In this document: one piece after another, positions 15,935-24,124 of the stretch | How the letters are laid out: every line of letters begins with the position of its first letter | Numbering within the stretch: position 1 is the first letter of the stretch | Origin: Nioella sp. MMSF_3534 | Lineage (GTDB): Bacteria > Pseudomonadota > Alphaproteobacteria > Rhodobacterales > Rhodobacteraceae | DNA: 57,365 nt | Direction: 5' to 3' | NCBI RefSeq assembly: GCF_030732985.1 | Contig: NZ_JASHJX010000026.1 | Span: 1-57,365, forward strand | Notes under the pieces: model-generated | What the model saw: the letters and a program-made list of their open reading frames with translations, nothing else | Database searches by the model: none | What the model was told of the DNA's origin: nothing | Position numbers and translations under genes: made by a program

Positions 15935-17305
15935 TCAGCCCAGAACCGCCGCCACAGCCTTCGCGGTCTTGCCGACCACCTCATCCGCTTCTTCCTTCGT
16001 CAGGCAGAAGGGCGGGGCGAAGCCGAGGATGTCGCCCTGCGGCATGGCGCGGGCGATGACGCCCTGTTCCAGAAGCGCCGCCGCGATGCGGGGGCCGACC
16101 TTTTCGGAGGCGTCAAAGAAGCTGCGGCTGCCCTTGTCCTTCACGAATTCCACCGCGCAGAGCATCCCCTCGCCCCGGATCTCGCCGACATTGGCATGCT
16201 CCGCCAGCGCCGCTGTCATCGTGGCGTTGAGGTAGCCGCCCACTTCGCCCGCGTTCTGCACGAGGTTCAGCTCATCAATCAGCTTGAGGTTGGCCACCCC
16301 CGCCGCCGCCCCGATGGGATGCGCGGAATATGTCCAGCCGTGGCCGATGGGGCCGTTCTCGTCGGTGCCGTCCTCCAGCACCTTCCAGACCTTGTCCGAC
16401 ACGATCGACCCGGACAGGGGCGCATAGGCGGAGGTCAGCCCCTTGGCGATGGTGATGATATCGGCCTCGATCCCGTAATGGTCCGACCCGAACATGGTGC
16501 CAAGGCGGCCGAACCCGGTCACGACCTCATCTGCAATGAGCAGGATGTCATGCTTCTTCAGCACCGCCTGAATGGCCGCCCAGTAGCCCGCGGGCGGGGG
16601 AACGATGCCGCCGGTGCCAAGCACGGGTTCGCCGATGAAGGCGGCGATGGTGTCGGCGCCTTCACGCTCGATCAGCGCCTCCAGCTCGGCCACGCAATGG
16701 GCGGTGAAGGCCTCCTCCGACATGTCCAGATCGGGGCGGCGGTAGTAATAGGGCGCCTCGGTGTGGATCACCTGGGTCAGCGGCAGGTCGAACTTCTTGT
16801 GGAAAAGTTCCAGCCCGGTCAGCGAGCCGGTCATCAGGCCCGAGCCATGGTAGCCGCGCCAGCGGCTGATGATCTTCTTCTTCTCGGGGCGGCCGAGGAT
16901 ATTGTTGTAATACCAGACCAGCTTGATGTTGGTCTCGTTCGCGTCCGATCCCCCAAGGCCGAAATAGACCTTCGACATGTTCGCAGGCGCGCGGTCGAGG
17001 ATCATCTTGGACAGAGTGATGCTGGCCTCGGTGCCGTGGCCCACATAGGAATGGTAATAGGCCAGTTCCTTGGCCTGCGCGGCGATGGCCTCGGCGATGT
17101 CCTGGCGGCCATAGCCCACATTCACGCAGTAAAGCCCGGCGAAGGCATCGAGCAGGCGGTTGCCATCGCGGTCCTCGATATGGCAGCCCGAGCCGCCGGT
17201 CACGACCCGGTTGGGCACATTGCCCCGCGCGAATTCGGCAAGGTGGGTTGAGGGGTGGAAGAAGTTCTCGCGGTCCCACTGGTCCAGTTGGTCATTGCGC
17301 AGCAT
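15935..17305 (-). CDS. Class III (omega) aminotransferase
   Basis: PLP-dependent fold-type I aminotransferase of 456 residues. Visible features: the GLYCVNVGYG segment near residue 57, the phosphate-binding GGSDANETNIKL near 117, YHGSGLMTGSLTG, the cofactor Asp in LLIADEVVTGFGRLG, and the PLP lysine in IIIAKGLTSAYAPLSG (written ITIAKGLTSAYAPLSG in this protein). Such enzymes transfer terminal amino groups of omega-amino acids or diamines to pyruvate or 2-oxoglutarate. It lies 186 bp downstream of an EutB/EutC-like pair on the same strand, so a diaminobutyrate aminotransferase role in ectoine breakdown is plausible. Other omega-amino substrates remain possible. Confidence 0.88.
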   Translation of the reverse strand: MLRNDQLDQWDRENFFHPSTHLAEFARGNVPNRVVTGGSGCHIEDRDGNRLLDAFAGLYCVNVGYGRQDIAEAIAAQAKELAYYHSYVGHGTEASITLSKMILDRAPANMSKVYFGLGGSDANETNIKLVWYYNNILGRPEKKKIISRWRGYHGSGLMTGSLTGLELFHKKFDLPLTQVIHTEAPYYYRRPDLDMSEEAFTAHCVAELEALIEREGADTIAAFIGEPVLGTGGIVPPPAGYWAAIQAVLKKHDILLIADEVVTGFGRLGTMFGSDHYGIEADIITIAKGLTSAYAPLSGSIVSDKVWKVLEDGTDENGPIGHGWTYSAHPIGAAAGVANLKLIDELNLVQNAGEVGGYLNATMTAALAEHANVGEIRGEGMLCAVEFVKDKGSRSFFDASEKVGPRIAAALLEQGVIARAMPQGDILGFAPPFCLTKEEADEVVGKTAKAVAAVLG

Positions 17306-17491
17306 GGCTCATCTCTCGCGGTTCTGGCGGCGCGCCGCCTAAGGTCACAGGATAGGAGCCGGGATGCACGCTTCCGGGCTGGGGCCGGATAGAGCTGGGC
17401 AAAAGGCTCCGCTCACCCCGGCAGCAGCGCGCAATGCCTTTATTGCCGTGGTCGGCGCGACCATAGCCAAAGCGAAGCCCCGTTTCCAGCC

Positions 17492-18478
17492 CTAGCTTGT
17501 CACGCTGGTCCCCGCATCGCCAAGCCGGGCAAAGACATGGCTGGCAATGGCGGTGTCCTGCGCGCCGGTGCCGGTCAGGTCGCAGATGGTGATGTCGTCG
17601 GCAGTCCGGCGGCCAAGGGCGCTGCCGTTGATGACCTGCCCCAACTCGCCGGGCGTGCCCCTGGTCCAGAGATTGACGGCCAGCGCCGCCTCCAGCTCCC
17701 CCGACACTTCGCATTGCGCGACGCTGTCGCAGATATAGGCGTCGGCCAGGACCAGCGCGCGCGGGTCGATCTCGCATTTGCCGGCCTGATCCGAGCCCAT
17801 GGCGGTGATGTGCAGGCCCGGATGCAGCCAGTCGGCCTTGATGACCGGCGCACGGGCGGGGGTCGTCGTCACCACCAGCTGGCTTTCCGCAACCAGCCGT
17901 TCCGGGTTTGACACGGCATCGACCTCGATCCCCAGGTCAAGACGCAGATCATCGGCGCAGACAGCCGCCTTGGCGGCATCCCGTCCCCAGACCAGCAGCC
18001 GCTTGAAGGGCCGCACCAGATGCGCCGCCTGCATCTGCAATCGCGCCTGCACACCCGTGCCGATCACGCCTGCCGTCTCTACATGCGGCGGCGCGAGGTG
18101 GCGGGCGGCAACGGCCCCTGCGGCTGCGGTGCGGATATCGGTCAGGTAGCCATTGTCGAGGAACACCGCCTGCACCAGCCCGGTCTTGGCGGAAAACAGG
18201 ATCATCAACCCGTTCAGGCTGGGAAGTCCCAGCTTCGGATTGTCGAAAAAGCCGGGGCTGACCTTGATCGCAAAGCCTTCGAAGCCGGGGATATAGGCGG
18301 TTTTGACATCGACCTCTCCATTCGCGTCGGGCAGGTCCATCGACAGGATCGGCGGCATCACCACCCGACCAGAGGCCAGCGCCGCGAAGGCCTTCTCGAC
18401 CACGTCGATGGCGGTCAGGTCCAGCTCCACCACCTGCCGCAACTGCGCCTCGGTCACGATGCGGATGTCATGCGCCAT
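17492..18478 (-). CDS. eutC: Ornithine cyclodeaminase family protein, EutC-like
   Basis: A 328-residue NAD(P)-binding protein of the ornithine cyclodeaminase/mu-crystallin family. It has VDVKTAYIPG, the substrate-binding FAIKVSPGFFDNPKLGLPSLNG, LTDIRTAAAGAVAARHLA, the Rossmann GVIGTGVQARLQ, and the C-terminal CDLTGTGAQDTAIA. Length and motif set match the ectoine-utilisation protein EutC, which works with EutB on hydroxylated diaminobutyrate-type intermediates. It overlaps eutB by 11 bp. The main alternative is iminosuccinate reductase (BhcD) of the beta-hydroxyaspartate cycle, a close relative; the absence of bhcA and bhcC here argues against that. Confidence 0.7.
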   Translation of the reverse strand: MAHDIRIVTEAQLRQVVELDLTAIDVVEKAFAALASGRVVMPPILSMDLPDANGEVDVKTAYIPGFEGFAIKVSPGFFDNPKLGLPSLNGLMILFSAKTGLVQAVFLDNGYLTDIRTAAAGAVAARHLAPPHVETAGVIGTGVQARLQMQAAHLVRPFKRLLVWGRDAAKAAVCADDLRLDLGIEVDAVSNPERLVAESQLVVTTTPARAPVIKADWLHPGLHITAMGSDQAGKCEIDPRALVLADAYICDSVAQCEVSGELEAALAVNLWTRGTPGELGQVINGSALGRRTADDITICDLTGTGAQDTAIASHVFARLGDAGTSVTS

Positions 18479-19472
18479 ATGTCTTGCCCTTCAAGATCCT
18501 GTCCCCCAATGAAATATCCTCACCCGCCATAATCCGGTGGAACTGGCCCATATCCAGATTGCGCCCTGTCACGATGGTGCCGACCGGCCCCTGGGGCTCG
18601 ACCTTGCCCGCCAGAACCGCCGCCAGCCCGACCACGCTGGCCCCTTCCGCGACGATGCGATCCTCGTAGAACAGAACCTGCATGGCATCGCGGATTTCTT
18701 CTTCCGTCACCAGCACGATTGCGTCGAGATTGTCGCGGCAGAGCGGGAAGCTCAGCTTGTTTTTCAACCCGATCCCGCCACCAAGCGAGTCGGCAAGGCT
18801 CGGCACTTCCTCCACCTCGACCGGGCGACCAGCGGCGATAGAGGCCTGCATGGCCGCGCCCCGGTCCATGGTGATGCCAATAACCCGCACATCCGGGTTC
18901 ACGGATTTCACAGCCACCGAGACGCCGCCCGCCAGCCCGCCCCCCGACAGCGGCACCAGAACCGTATGCAGATCGGGCCGGGCCTCGATCATCTCGAACC
19001 CGATCGTGCCCTGCCCCGCGATCACCTTGGGGTCGTCGAAGGGCGAGATTTCGGCCAGCCCCTCGGCCTCCACCAGCCGCAGGCTTTCGGCCAGCGCGTC
19101 GTCCTGAGACCGACCGACGATCTTCACCTCGGCCCCAAGCGCGCGAATGCCGTCCACCTTGGCCTGCGGCACCAGTTCCGACATGCAGATCACCGCGCGG
19201 ATGCCCCGGCGCGCGGCGGCATAGGCCACGCCGCGCCCATGGTTGCCGGTGGAACAGCAGGTCACCCCCGCCACGCCGTCGGGCAGGGTCATCACCGCGT
19301 TCATCGCACCGCGCAGCTTGAAGGCGCCAATGGGCTGGCAGGTTTCCAGCTTCAACATAAAGTCATGTCCCGCCCGCGCGCTCATGTAAGGCGAGGGCAC
19401 GAAGGGTGTGGCGTCTGCCTGTCCACGCAGAACGCGGCGGGCGGTCAGGATATCGGCAAGGCTGAATGTCAT
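18468..19472 (-). CDS. eutB: PLP-dependent threonine-dehydratase-like lyase, EutB-like
   Basis: A 334-residue fold-type II PLP enzyme. The PLP lysine is in IGAFKLRGAMNA near residue 53, CCSTGNHGRGVAYAA binds the substrate, and SGGGLAGG holds the cofactor phosphate. The C-terminal TGRNLDM motif is what I associate with the hydroxyectoine-utilisation dehydratase EutB and beta-hydroxyaspartate dehydratase. There is no C-terminal ACT regulatory domain, so it is a catabolic rather than biosynthetic threonine deaminase type. It is the first gene of the leftward eutB-eutC unit. The partner hydrolases (EutD/EutE) are not in the window, so pathway membership rests on the pair itself. Confidence 0.7.
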   Translation of the reverse strand: MTFSLADILTARRVLRGQADATPFVPSPYMSARAGHDFMLKLETCQPIGAFKLRGAMNAVMTLPDGVAGVTCCSTGNHGRGVAYAAARRGIRAVICMSELVPQAKVDGIRALGAEVKIVGRSQDDALAESLRLVEAEGLAEISPFDDPKVIAGQGTIGFEMIEARPDLHTVLVPLSGGGLAGGVSVAVKSVNPDVRVIGITMDRGAAMQASIAAGRPVEVEEVPSLADSLGGGIGLKNKLSFPLCRDNLDAIVLVTEEEIRDAMQVLFYEDRIVAEGASVVGLAAVLAGKVEPQGPVGTIVTGRNLDMGQFHRIMAGEDISLGDRILKGKTYGA

Positions 19473-19589
19473 GACGCGCAGTTGTGCATGTTTCCCCGGC
19501 GGAAGGAAAGTTCGGAAATCCCGCCGTTACGTCGTGCTTGCCATTTGGCCCGTGCCTGCGCCAGCCTGCGTCCCGAGGGAGGACACGCC

Positions 19590-20738
19590 ATGACCAACGC
19601 CCTGTTTCTGGAACCGGAACACGAGCTGCTGCGAGACCAGATCCGCCGCTTCGTGACCGAAGAGATTCACCCCCATGCCGAGGCCTGGGAAGAGGCGGGG
19701 ATGGTCCCGCGAGAGGTTCTGACCCGGATGGGTGAACTGGGGTTCTTCGGCATCCGCTACCCCGCGGCCTATGGCGGGGCCGAGATGGACACCCGCGCCA
19801 CCGCGGTCTGGGCAGAGGAACTGGGCCGGTCCACCTTTTCCGGCGTCGCGATCACCGCGCTTGTGCATACCGACATGGCCTCGGTCCACCTGTTCAACGC
19901 AGGCACCGACGCGCAGCGCGACCGCTGGATGCCGGGGATCGTCTCGGGCCAGACCATCACCGCCGTGGCCGTCACCGAACCGGGGGCCGGGTCGGATGTG
20001 AAGGGCATCGCCACGCGCGCCAGCCGCAAGGGCAACGACTCCTTCGTTCTGAACGGGGCCAAGACCTTCATCACCAACGGCGTGCATGCCGATATCTACT
20101 GTGTCGCTGCCAAGACCGATCCGAACGCCCCACCCTCGCGCGGGGTGACCATGTTCCTGGTGGAAAAGGGCACGCCCGGCTTCACCGTCGCCCGGCAGCT
20201 CGACAAGCACGGCTGGCGCAGTTCGGACACCGCCGAGCTGCACTTCGACAACTGCGAGATTCCGGCCGACAACATCCTGGGCGAAGAAGGCCGGGGATTC
20301 TACGCGATCATGCAGAATTTCCAGAACGAACGCATCGTCATCGGCGCCATGGCCATGGGAGAGGCGCAGGCGGCGATTGATCTGACGCTGGACCATGTGA
20401 AGACCCGCCAGGCCTTCGGTGCACCCCTGTGGGAGAAGCAGGCGATCCGGCAGCGGCTGGCGATGTTGCAGGCCGAAGTGACCGCCGCCCGCCACCTGAT
20501 CTACGCCACCGCCATGCGTGATGCGACGGGCGAAGAGGTGGTCAAGGAAGTCTCCATGATCAAGGCGCTCTGCGGCGATCTGGTGAACCGGGTCATGCAT
20601 GACTGCCTGCAATTCCACGGCGGCACCGGCTTCATGCGCGGCACCGTGATCGAACGGATGACCCGCGACGCCCGCGTGCAGGCCATAGGCGGCGGCGCGA
20701 CCGAGGTGATGCTGGAGGAAGTCGCCAAACGCATGTGA
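19590..20738 (+). CDS. Acyl-CoA dehydrogenase
   Basis: A 382-residue FAD enzyme oxidising an acyl-CoA to the 2-enoyl-CoA. Signatures: VAVTEPGAGSDVKGIATRA (first family motif), KTFITNG, the FAD/ETF-facing region, and the C-terminal QFHGGTGFMRGTVIERMTRDARVQAIGGGATEVM. The catalytic base in short-chain types would be in the segment ending GGTGFM. The ATG at 19590 starts the conserved helix FLEPEHELLRDQIRRF and has GAGGGAGGA upstream; the longer in-frame ORF runs into the divergent eutB. Acyl specificity cannot be read, and no beta-oxidation partners flank it. Confidence 0.92.
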   Translation: MTNALFLEPEHELLRDQIRRFVTEEIHPHAEAWEEAGMVPREVLTRMGELGFFGIRYPAAYGGAEMDTRATAVWAEELGRSTFSGVAITALVHTDMASVHLFNAGTDAQRDRWMPGIVSGQTITAVAVTEPGAGSDVKGIATRASRKGNDSFVLNGAKTFITNGVHADIYCVAAKTDPNAPPSRGVTMFLVEKGTPGFTVARQLDKHGWRSSDTAELHFDNCEIPADNILGEEGRGFYAIMQNFQNERIVIGAMAMGEAQAAIDLTLDHVKTRQAFGAPLWEKQAIRQRLAMLQAEVTAARHLIYATAMRDATGEEVVKEVSMIKALCGDLVNRVMHDCLQFHGGTGFMRGTVIERMTRDARVQAIGGGATEVMLEEVAKRM

Positions 20739-20917
20739 GCCATGGTGGCGTGACAGGCCTCGCATCCGGTCCAAGCCTGCCGTTTCCCCTCATCGGGCCG
20801 GCGGGTGAGCGAGCGCCGCCCCGGTCAGCGGTGAGAGGCAGACAGGGCGAAACCGCTATTCCATCCGCTCAGGCAATCCGCTACCATCGACACCGGGCAG
20901 TCATGGAAAGGAAAGAA

Positions 20918-21517
20918 ATGCGCATTCTTCTTGCGGATGATCACGACCTTGTTCGCGACACGATCAGCCTGTTCCTGAAATCCGAAGGGGTTGACGAGGT
21001 GGCGACCGCAGAGAATCTGGACGACGCCATTGCCGCAGCCCGCAACGGCGAATTCGACCTGGCCCTTCTGGATTACAAGATGCCCGGCATGAACGGGCTG
21101 GACGGAATCGCCCAGATGAAAGCCGCCATGAACGGCGGCCCGGTCGCGGTTCTGTCAGGCATGGCGACCCCCGCCATTGCGCAAAGCGCCATCGAGGCCG
21201 GAGCCATCGGATTCGTTCCCAAGACCATGAGCGCCAAGGCCATGATCGGCGCGATCCGCCTGATGGTCCTGGGTGAGGTGTTCATGCCTGTCTCGTTCCA
21301 GCAGCAGGCCGGCAGCGCCAATGAGGCCAATCTGACCACCCGGGAAACCGAGGTTCTGCGGGCGCTGTGCGACGCCAAATCGAACAAGGAAATCGCCCGC
21401 GAACTGAACCTTCAGGAAGTCACGATCAAGCTGCATGTGAAAACCCTGTGCCGCAAGCTTGATGCCCGCAATCGCACCCAGGCGGCCATGATCGCCCGCG
21501 ATCGGCAATTGGTCTAG
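20918..21517 (+). CDS. NarL/LuxR-family response regulator
   Basis: A 199-residue two-component regulator. The receiver domain (residues 1-115) has the acidic pair Asp7-Asp8, phospho-acceptor Asp52 in LLDYKMPGMNG and the conserved Lys in FVPKT. A LuxR-type helix-turn-helix (about 135-199) begins LTTRETEVLRALCDAKSNKEIARELN. I choose the ATG at 20918 because it is preceded by AAGGAAAG; an upstream ATG at 20903 would add five residues. No histidine kinase is adjacent, so it is an orphan in this window. The downstream 245 bp contain only palindromes and a tRNA. Confidence 0.9.
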   Translation: MRILLADDHDLVRDTISLFLKSEGVDEVATAENLDDAIAAARNGEFDLALLDYKMPGMNGLDGIAQMKAAMNGGPVAVLSGMATPAIAQSAIEAGAIGFVPKTMSAKAMIGAIRLMVLGEVFMPVSFQQQAGSANEANLTTRETEVLRALCDAKSNKEIARELNLQEVTIKLHVKTLCRKLDARNRTQAAMIARDRQLV

Positions 21518-21685
21518 GTCACCGGCGGTTGCCCGTTCCGGTGTGGCTCCATGCACCGGACCCACACCCGGCCATGACAGGTTCAGCGGCACATCCCGTT
21601 TCAATTCGGTTCGCAACGGATCGGACAAACCGAACCGTCCATGTCAGTGGTATCGCAGCGCCACCCGCATCGGGACCGTTGCCAA

Positions 21686-21703
21686 AGGATGAAGCTTCAT
21701 CCT
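21686..21703. repeat. 18-bp perfect palindrome
   Basis: AGGATGAAGCTTCATCCT, between the response regulator and the tRNA gene. It could be a terminator hairpin for the regulator, but no T-run follows on the plus strand. Confidence 0.6.
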
Positions 21704-21743
21704 GTGCTCAATAGCGATCCGCATCTTTTTGGATTTGTCAGAA

Positions 21744-21761
21744 GTCACATCAGGATGTGAC
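21744..21761 (-). terminator. Hairpin immediately 3' of tRNA-Leu
   Basis: GTCACATC-AG-GATGTGAC, perfect 8-bp stem starting 1 bp past the tRNA CCA end. Likely a processing or termination hairpin for the tRNA transcript; the T-run is poor. Confidence 0.5.
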
Positions 21762-21762
21762 A

Positions 21763-21849
21763 TGGTGCGGTCGAGAAGACTCGAACTTCCACGGGAGTTA
21801 CCCCACAGCGACCTCAACGCTGCGCGTCTACCAATTCCGCCACGACCGC
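21763..21849 (-). tRNA. tRNA-Leu (GAG)
   Basis: An 87-nt class II tRNA with encoded CCA. Acceptor stem GCGGTCG/CGACCGC with discriminator A; D arm GGCGGAATTGGTAGACGCGC; anticodon stem CAGCG/CGCTG with loop TTGAGGT giving anticodon GAG; long variable arm; T arm with GTTCGAGTC. It reads leucine CTC/CTT codons. Confidence 0.95.
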
Positions 21850-21944
21850 ACGTGATCAGGTAGTGCGCGGCTGTTTAGCCGAGGGTCGCGGGGATGCGCA
21901 AGGGGGATTCGTCACCTCTTTTCACTTCCGCGCGGGGGCCATGC

Positions 21945-21974
21945 AAAAAGGCCGTCCAACGGGTGGACGGCCTT
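21945..21974 (-). terminator. Rho-independent terminator of the secreted-protein gene
   Basis: An 11-bp stem, AAGGCCGTCCA paired with TGGACGGCCTT, with five A residues on the plus strand at 21945-21949 giving a U-run downstream of the leftward gene ending at 22001. Confidence 0.85.
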
Positions 21975-22000
21975 GGGAAATCGGCGGGATCGGACCCCGA

Positions 22001-22594
22001 TTACTTGTTCGACGACGCCGGCTGCGGTGCGGGGACGATGACGGTCTGGGCCGGGGGCTGCGCGACCACCTGCGGTGCGGGCTGCTGCGGCTGTGCAGGC
22101 ACCACGACGACCTGCGGCTGCTGAGGGGCGACCTGGGCGTTGCGATAGGCGATCAGCAGGGGCTGACCGACAAGACCGGTCTGCGCGGACCCGCCGTTGA
22201 TGGCCCAGTAATAGGCCTGCATCAGCTGGTCATACTGGTAGGTGGCATATTCGCGACCGTTGACGGGGTAGCCCATCACCAGCTGATACCGCTCGATCGC
22301 CTGGCGGGTGCCGTTGCCGATCTGGCCATCGACGGCACCGGCCTGGAAGCCGAAATAGTTCAGTGCGGTCTGGGTGTCGCGGCCCATCTGCGTGGCCGGG
22401 ATGCCCCCGCCGCCGCCGCCGCTTGTGGTTCCGCGGTTGCCACCGCCGTTATTGCCATTGGCAATGGCGGCGCCGATCAGGCCGCCGATGATCAGGCCAC
22501 CCACGACATCGCCTGCGTCGGCGCGGGCTTCCTGGGCGGGAACGGCAGCAAGAGCGACGGCAAATGTCGCGGCAGTCAGGGATTTGATAATCAT
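22001..22594 (-). CDS. Secreted protein with peptidoglycan-binding-like domain and Pro/Gln-rich tail
   Basis: A 197-residue exported protein. The signal peptide (MIIKSLTAATFAVALAAVPA) has probable cleavage after ARA at residue 25. A short glycine-rich hydrophobic segment (GGLIIGGLIGAAIA) and a Gly/Ser linker follow. Then comes a helical module near residues 72-110 with ALNYFGFQAGAVDGQIGNGTRQAIERYQ, resembling the peptidoglycan-binding type 1 fold (FxxGxVDGxxGxxTxxAI). The C-terminus is a Pro/Gln/Val repeat tail. The ATG at 22594 is preceded by GGAGGAT. It has its own terminator, so it is monocistronic. A cell-envelope role is inferred. Confidence 0.75.
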   Translation of the reverse strand: MIIKSLTAATFAVALAAVPAQEARADAGDVVGGLIIGGLIGAAIANGNNGGGNRGTTSGGGGGGIPATQMGRDTQTALNYFGFQAGAVDGQIGNGTRQAIERYQLVMGYPVNGREYATYQYDQLMQAYYWAINGGSAQTGLVGQPLLIAYRNAQVAPQQPQVVVVPAQPQQPAPQVVAQPPAQTVIVPAPQPASSNK

Positions 22595-22752
22595 GGCATC
22601 CTCCAATTCGGTGTCTCAGCTGTTGGTCGCAACTTAGCACGTTTCGGTTCAATCCAAAGTCCGAAAACCTTTACTATTTGGGGTAAACCGCCTCCAATAA
22701 AGCGTATTGACCCCGCGCATCCGCACCGGATCGCCTGCTGACCATCCCCCCC

Positions 22753-23247
22753 TCAGGCGTGATTCGCCCCGGCCGCGCGGCGCATCCACCAGACTGCGCC
22801 CCCCGCCAGCACGGCCAGCGCCACGACGGCGGCGAAGCCGTCCCAGCCCGCACCGTCCAGCACGATCCGGTTGGTCAGTCGTCCTGGCAGGAAGTTCAGC
22901 AATCCCGCCGCCGCCAACCCCCATGACATATTGGTCATCGCCGCCCGGTGGCCGCGCAGATCCTTTCGGATCGCCGCCCAGACCCCCGTCACCAGCCCGA
23001 AGATCGTCAGCACGGACAGCAGGTGGATCGGGCTGAACGGGCCGACCACACCGAACCCCGTGATCCAGAAAGAGCTGATCGCCGTCACCGCCATCGCCAG
23101 AACCCAGCCATAGCCCGCCAGCCTGTGCAGCCGGTCGCGGCGCGGCCGCCACAGCACCAGCGGCGTCAGCAGCAGGGCGGGCACGGCACCGGCAACATGG
23201 ATCTGCACCGCGATCGGTGCATTGAAAAGCGGGGCGAAACTTGTCAT
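22753..23247 (-). CDS. DUF2306 family membrane protein
   Basis: A 164-residue inner-membrane protein with about four helices. It shows the DUF2306 pattern: His in IQIHVAGAVPALLL-type first helix (here VQIHVAGAVPALLL), RLHRLAGYGWVLAM, PIHLLSVLTIFGLVTGVWAAI, and RGHRAAM. Conserved histidines in the helices suggest a haem or metal-binding bundle, which is inference. I start at the ATG 23245-23247 (MTSFAPL); the longer reading frame overlaps the divergent gene. It shares a 100-bp divergent promoter region with the LytTR gene. Confidence 0.8.
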   Translation of the reverse strand: MTSFAPLFNAPIAVQIHVAGAVPALLLTPLVLWRPRRDRLHRLAGYGWVLAMAVTAISSFWITGFGVVGPFSPIHLLSVLTIFGLVTGVWAAIRKDLRGHRAAMTNMSWGLAAAGLLNFLPGRLTNRIVLDGAGWDGFAAVVALAVLAGGAVWWMRRAAGANHA

Positions 23248-23347
23248 GTCAGACCTCTTGATTGTCTTTTGGAATGCGATGCACCGGCTGTGCCACGGCC
23301 CGGCGCGGAACCGACAGGGACGATGCGTAAACAGAAAGGCCGCATTC

Positions 23348-24121
23348 GTGAGTGACGGGCCCTTGCAATCCGCGAAGCGTGAATGGCACGCGATCCTGTC
23401 CAGCCGGCCGACGCTGGTGATCATCGCCGCCGTGGGCATCGTGGCAGGACTCGCGGGACCGTTCGGCACTTTGGAACATCTTACGCCTCTGCCTAGGCTG
23501 ACCTACTGGCTGGGGCTGTGCTTCGTCACCTATGTGACCGGCTCGATCCTCGTCACCATGCTGACCGCAGGCGGTTTGGGGCAGCTTCTGCCGCGCGCTC
23601 CGGCGGTTTTGCTGGCCGGGGCTCTGGCGGGGCTTGCCATCACGCTGGAGGTCGCGCTGCTCAACTGGGCTGTCTTCGGGCTGGCCCCGACCGCGCCGCG
23701 CTATGTTGCGGGGCTGGCGCTTAACGGAATCCTCATCGCCATGGTCATCGCGGGGGTGGCGCTTTATCTCGGCCCGTCCACGCCCGATGCCCCCACCAAC
23801 CGGCTCCCCTCCCTTCTCGACCGCTTGCCGCTGGACAAGCGCGGGGCGCTGATCTCGCTTTCTGTGCAGGATCACTATGTCGAGATCGTCACCACCAGGG
23901 GGCGAGACCTGCTGCTCATGCGCCTGTCGGATGCCATCCGCGAGACCGATCCCACACCGGGGCTTCAGGTGCACCGGTCGCATTGGGTGTCGCTCGCCCA
24001 GGTCCGCTCGGTCCGGCGTGACGGCGCGCGCGCGGTCTTGACGATGTCGGACGGACGCGACATTCCCGTAAGCCGGTCCAACATCGCGGCCGTGAAGGAG
24101 GCCGGGCTTCTGCCCGGATAG
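23348..24121 (+). CDS. Membrane-bound LytTR-domain transcriptional regulator
   Basis: A 257-residue protein with four predicted transmembrane helices (residues about 20-140) followed by a LytTR DNA-binding domain (about 160-255). The latter has the signature LISLSVQDHYVEIVTTRGRDLLLMRLSDAIRE and LQVHRSHWVSLAQV. The GTG at 23348 is my start because upstream in-frame ATGs would invade the divergent DUF2306 gene; this is not certain. It has no receiver domain, so the membrane part probably senses a signal directly. The divergent DUF2306 gene is the obvious candidate target. It ends 3 bp before lipB. Confidence 0.82.
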   Translation: MSDGPLQSAKREWHAILSSRPTLVIIAAVGIVAGLAGPFGTLEHLTPLPRLTYWLGLCFVTYVTGSILVTMLTAGGLGQLLPRAPAVLLAGALAGLAITLEVALLNWAVFGLAPTAPRYVAGLALNGILIAMVIAGVALYLGPSTPDAPTNRLPSLLDRLPLDKRGALISLSVQDHYVEIVTTRGRDLLLMRLSDAIRETDPTPGLQVHRSHWVSLAQVRSVRRDGARAVLTMSDGRDIPVSRSNIAAVKEAGLLPG

Positions 24122-24124
24122 CAT

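Noticed and set aside
15746-17251. 501-codon plus-strand frame opposite the aminotransferase
   Set aside because: The minus-strand aminotransferase is certain; the frame begins in the inverted-repeat region and shows no domain.
17492-19472. Beta-hydroxyaspartate cycle (BhcB/BhcD) assignment for the lyase/cyclodeaminase pair
   Set aside because: The genes for aspartate-glyoxylate aminotransferase and the aldolase, normally adjacent, are missing. I kept EutB/EutC but note the alternative.
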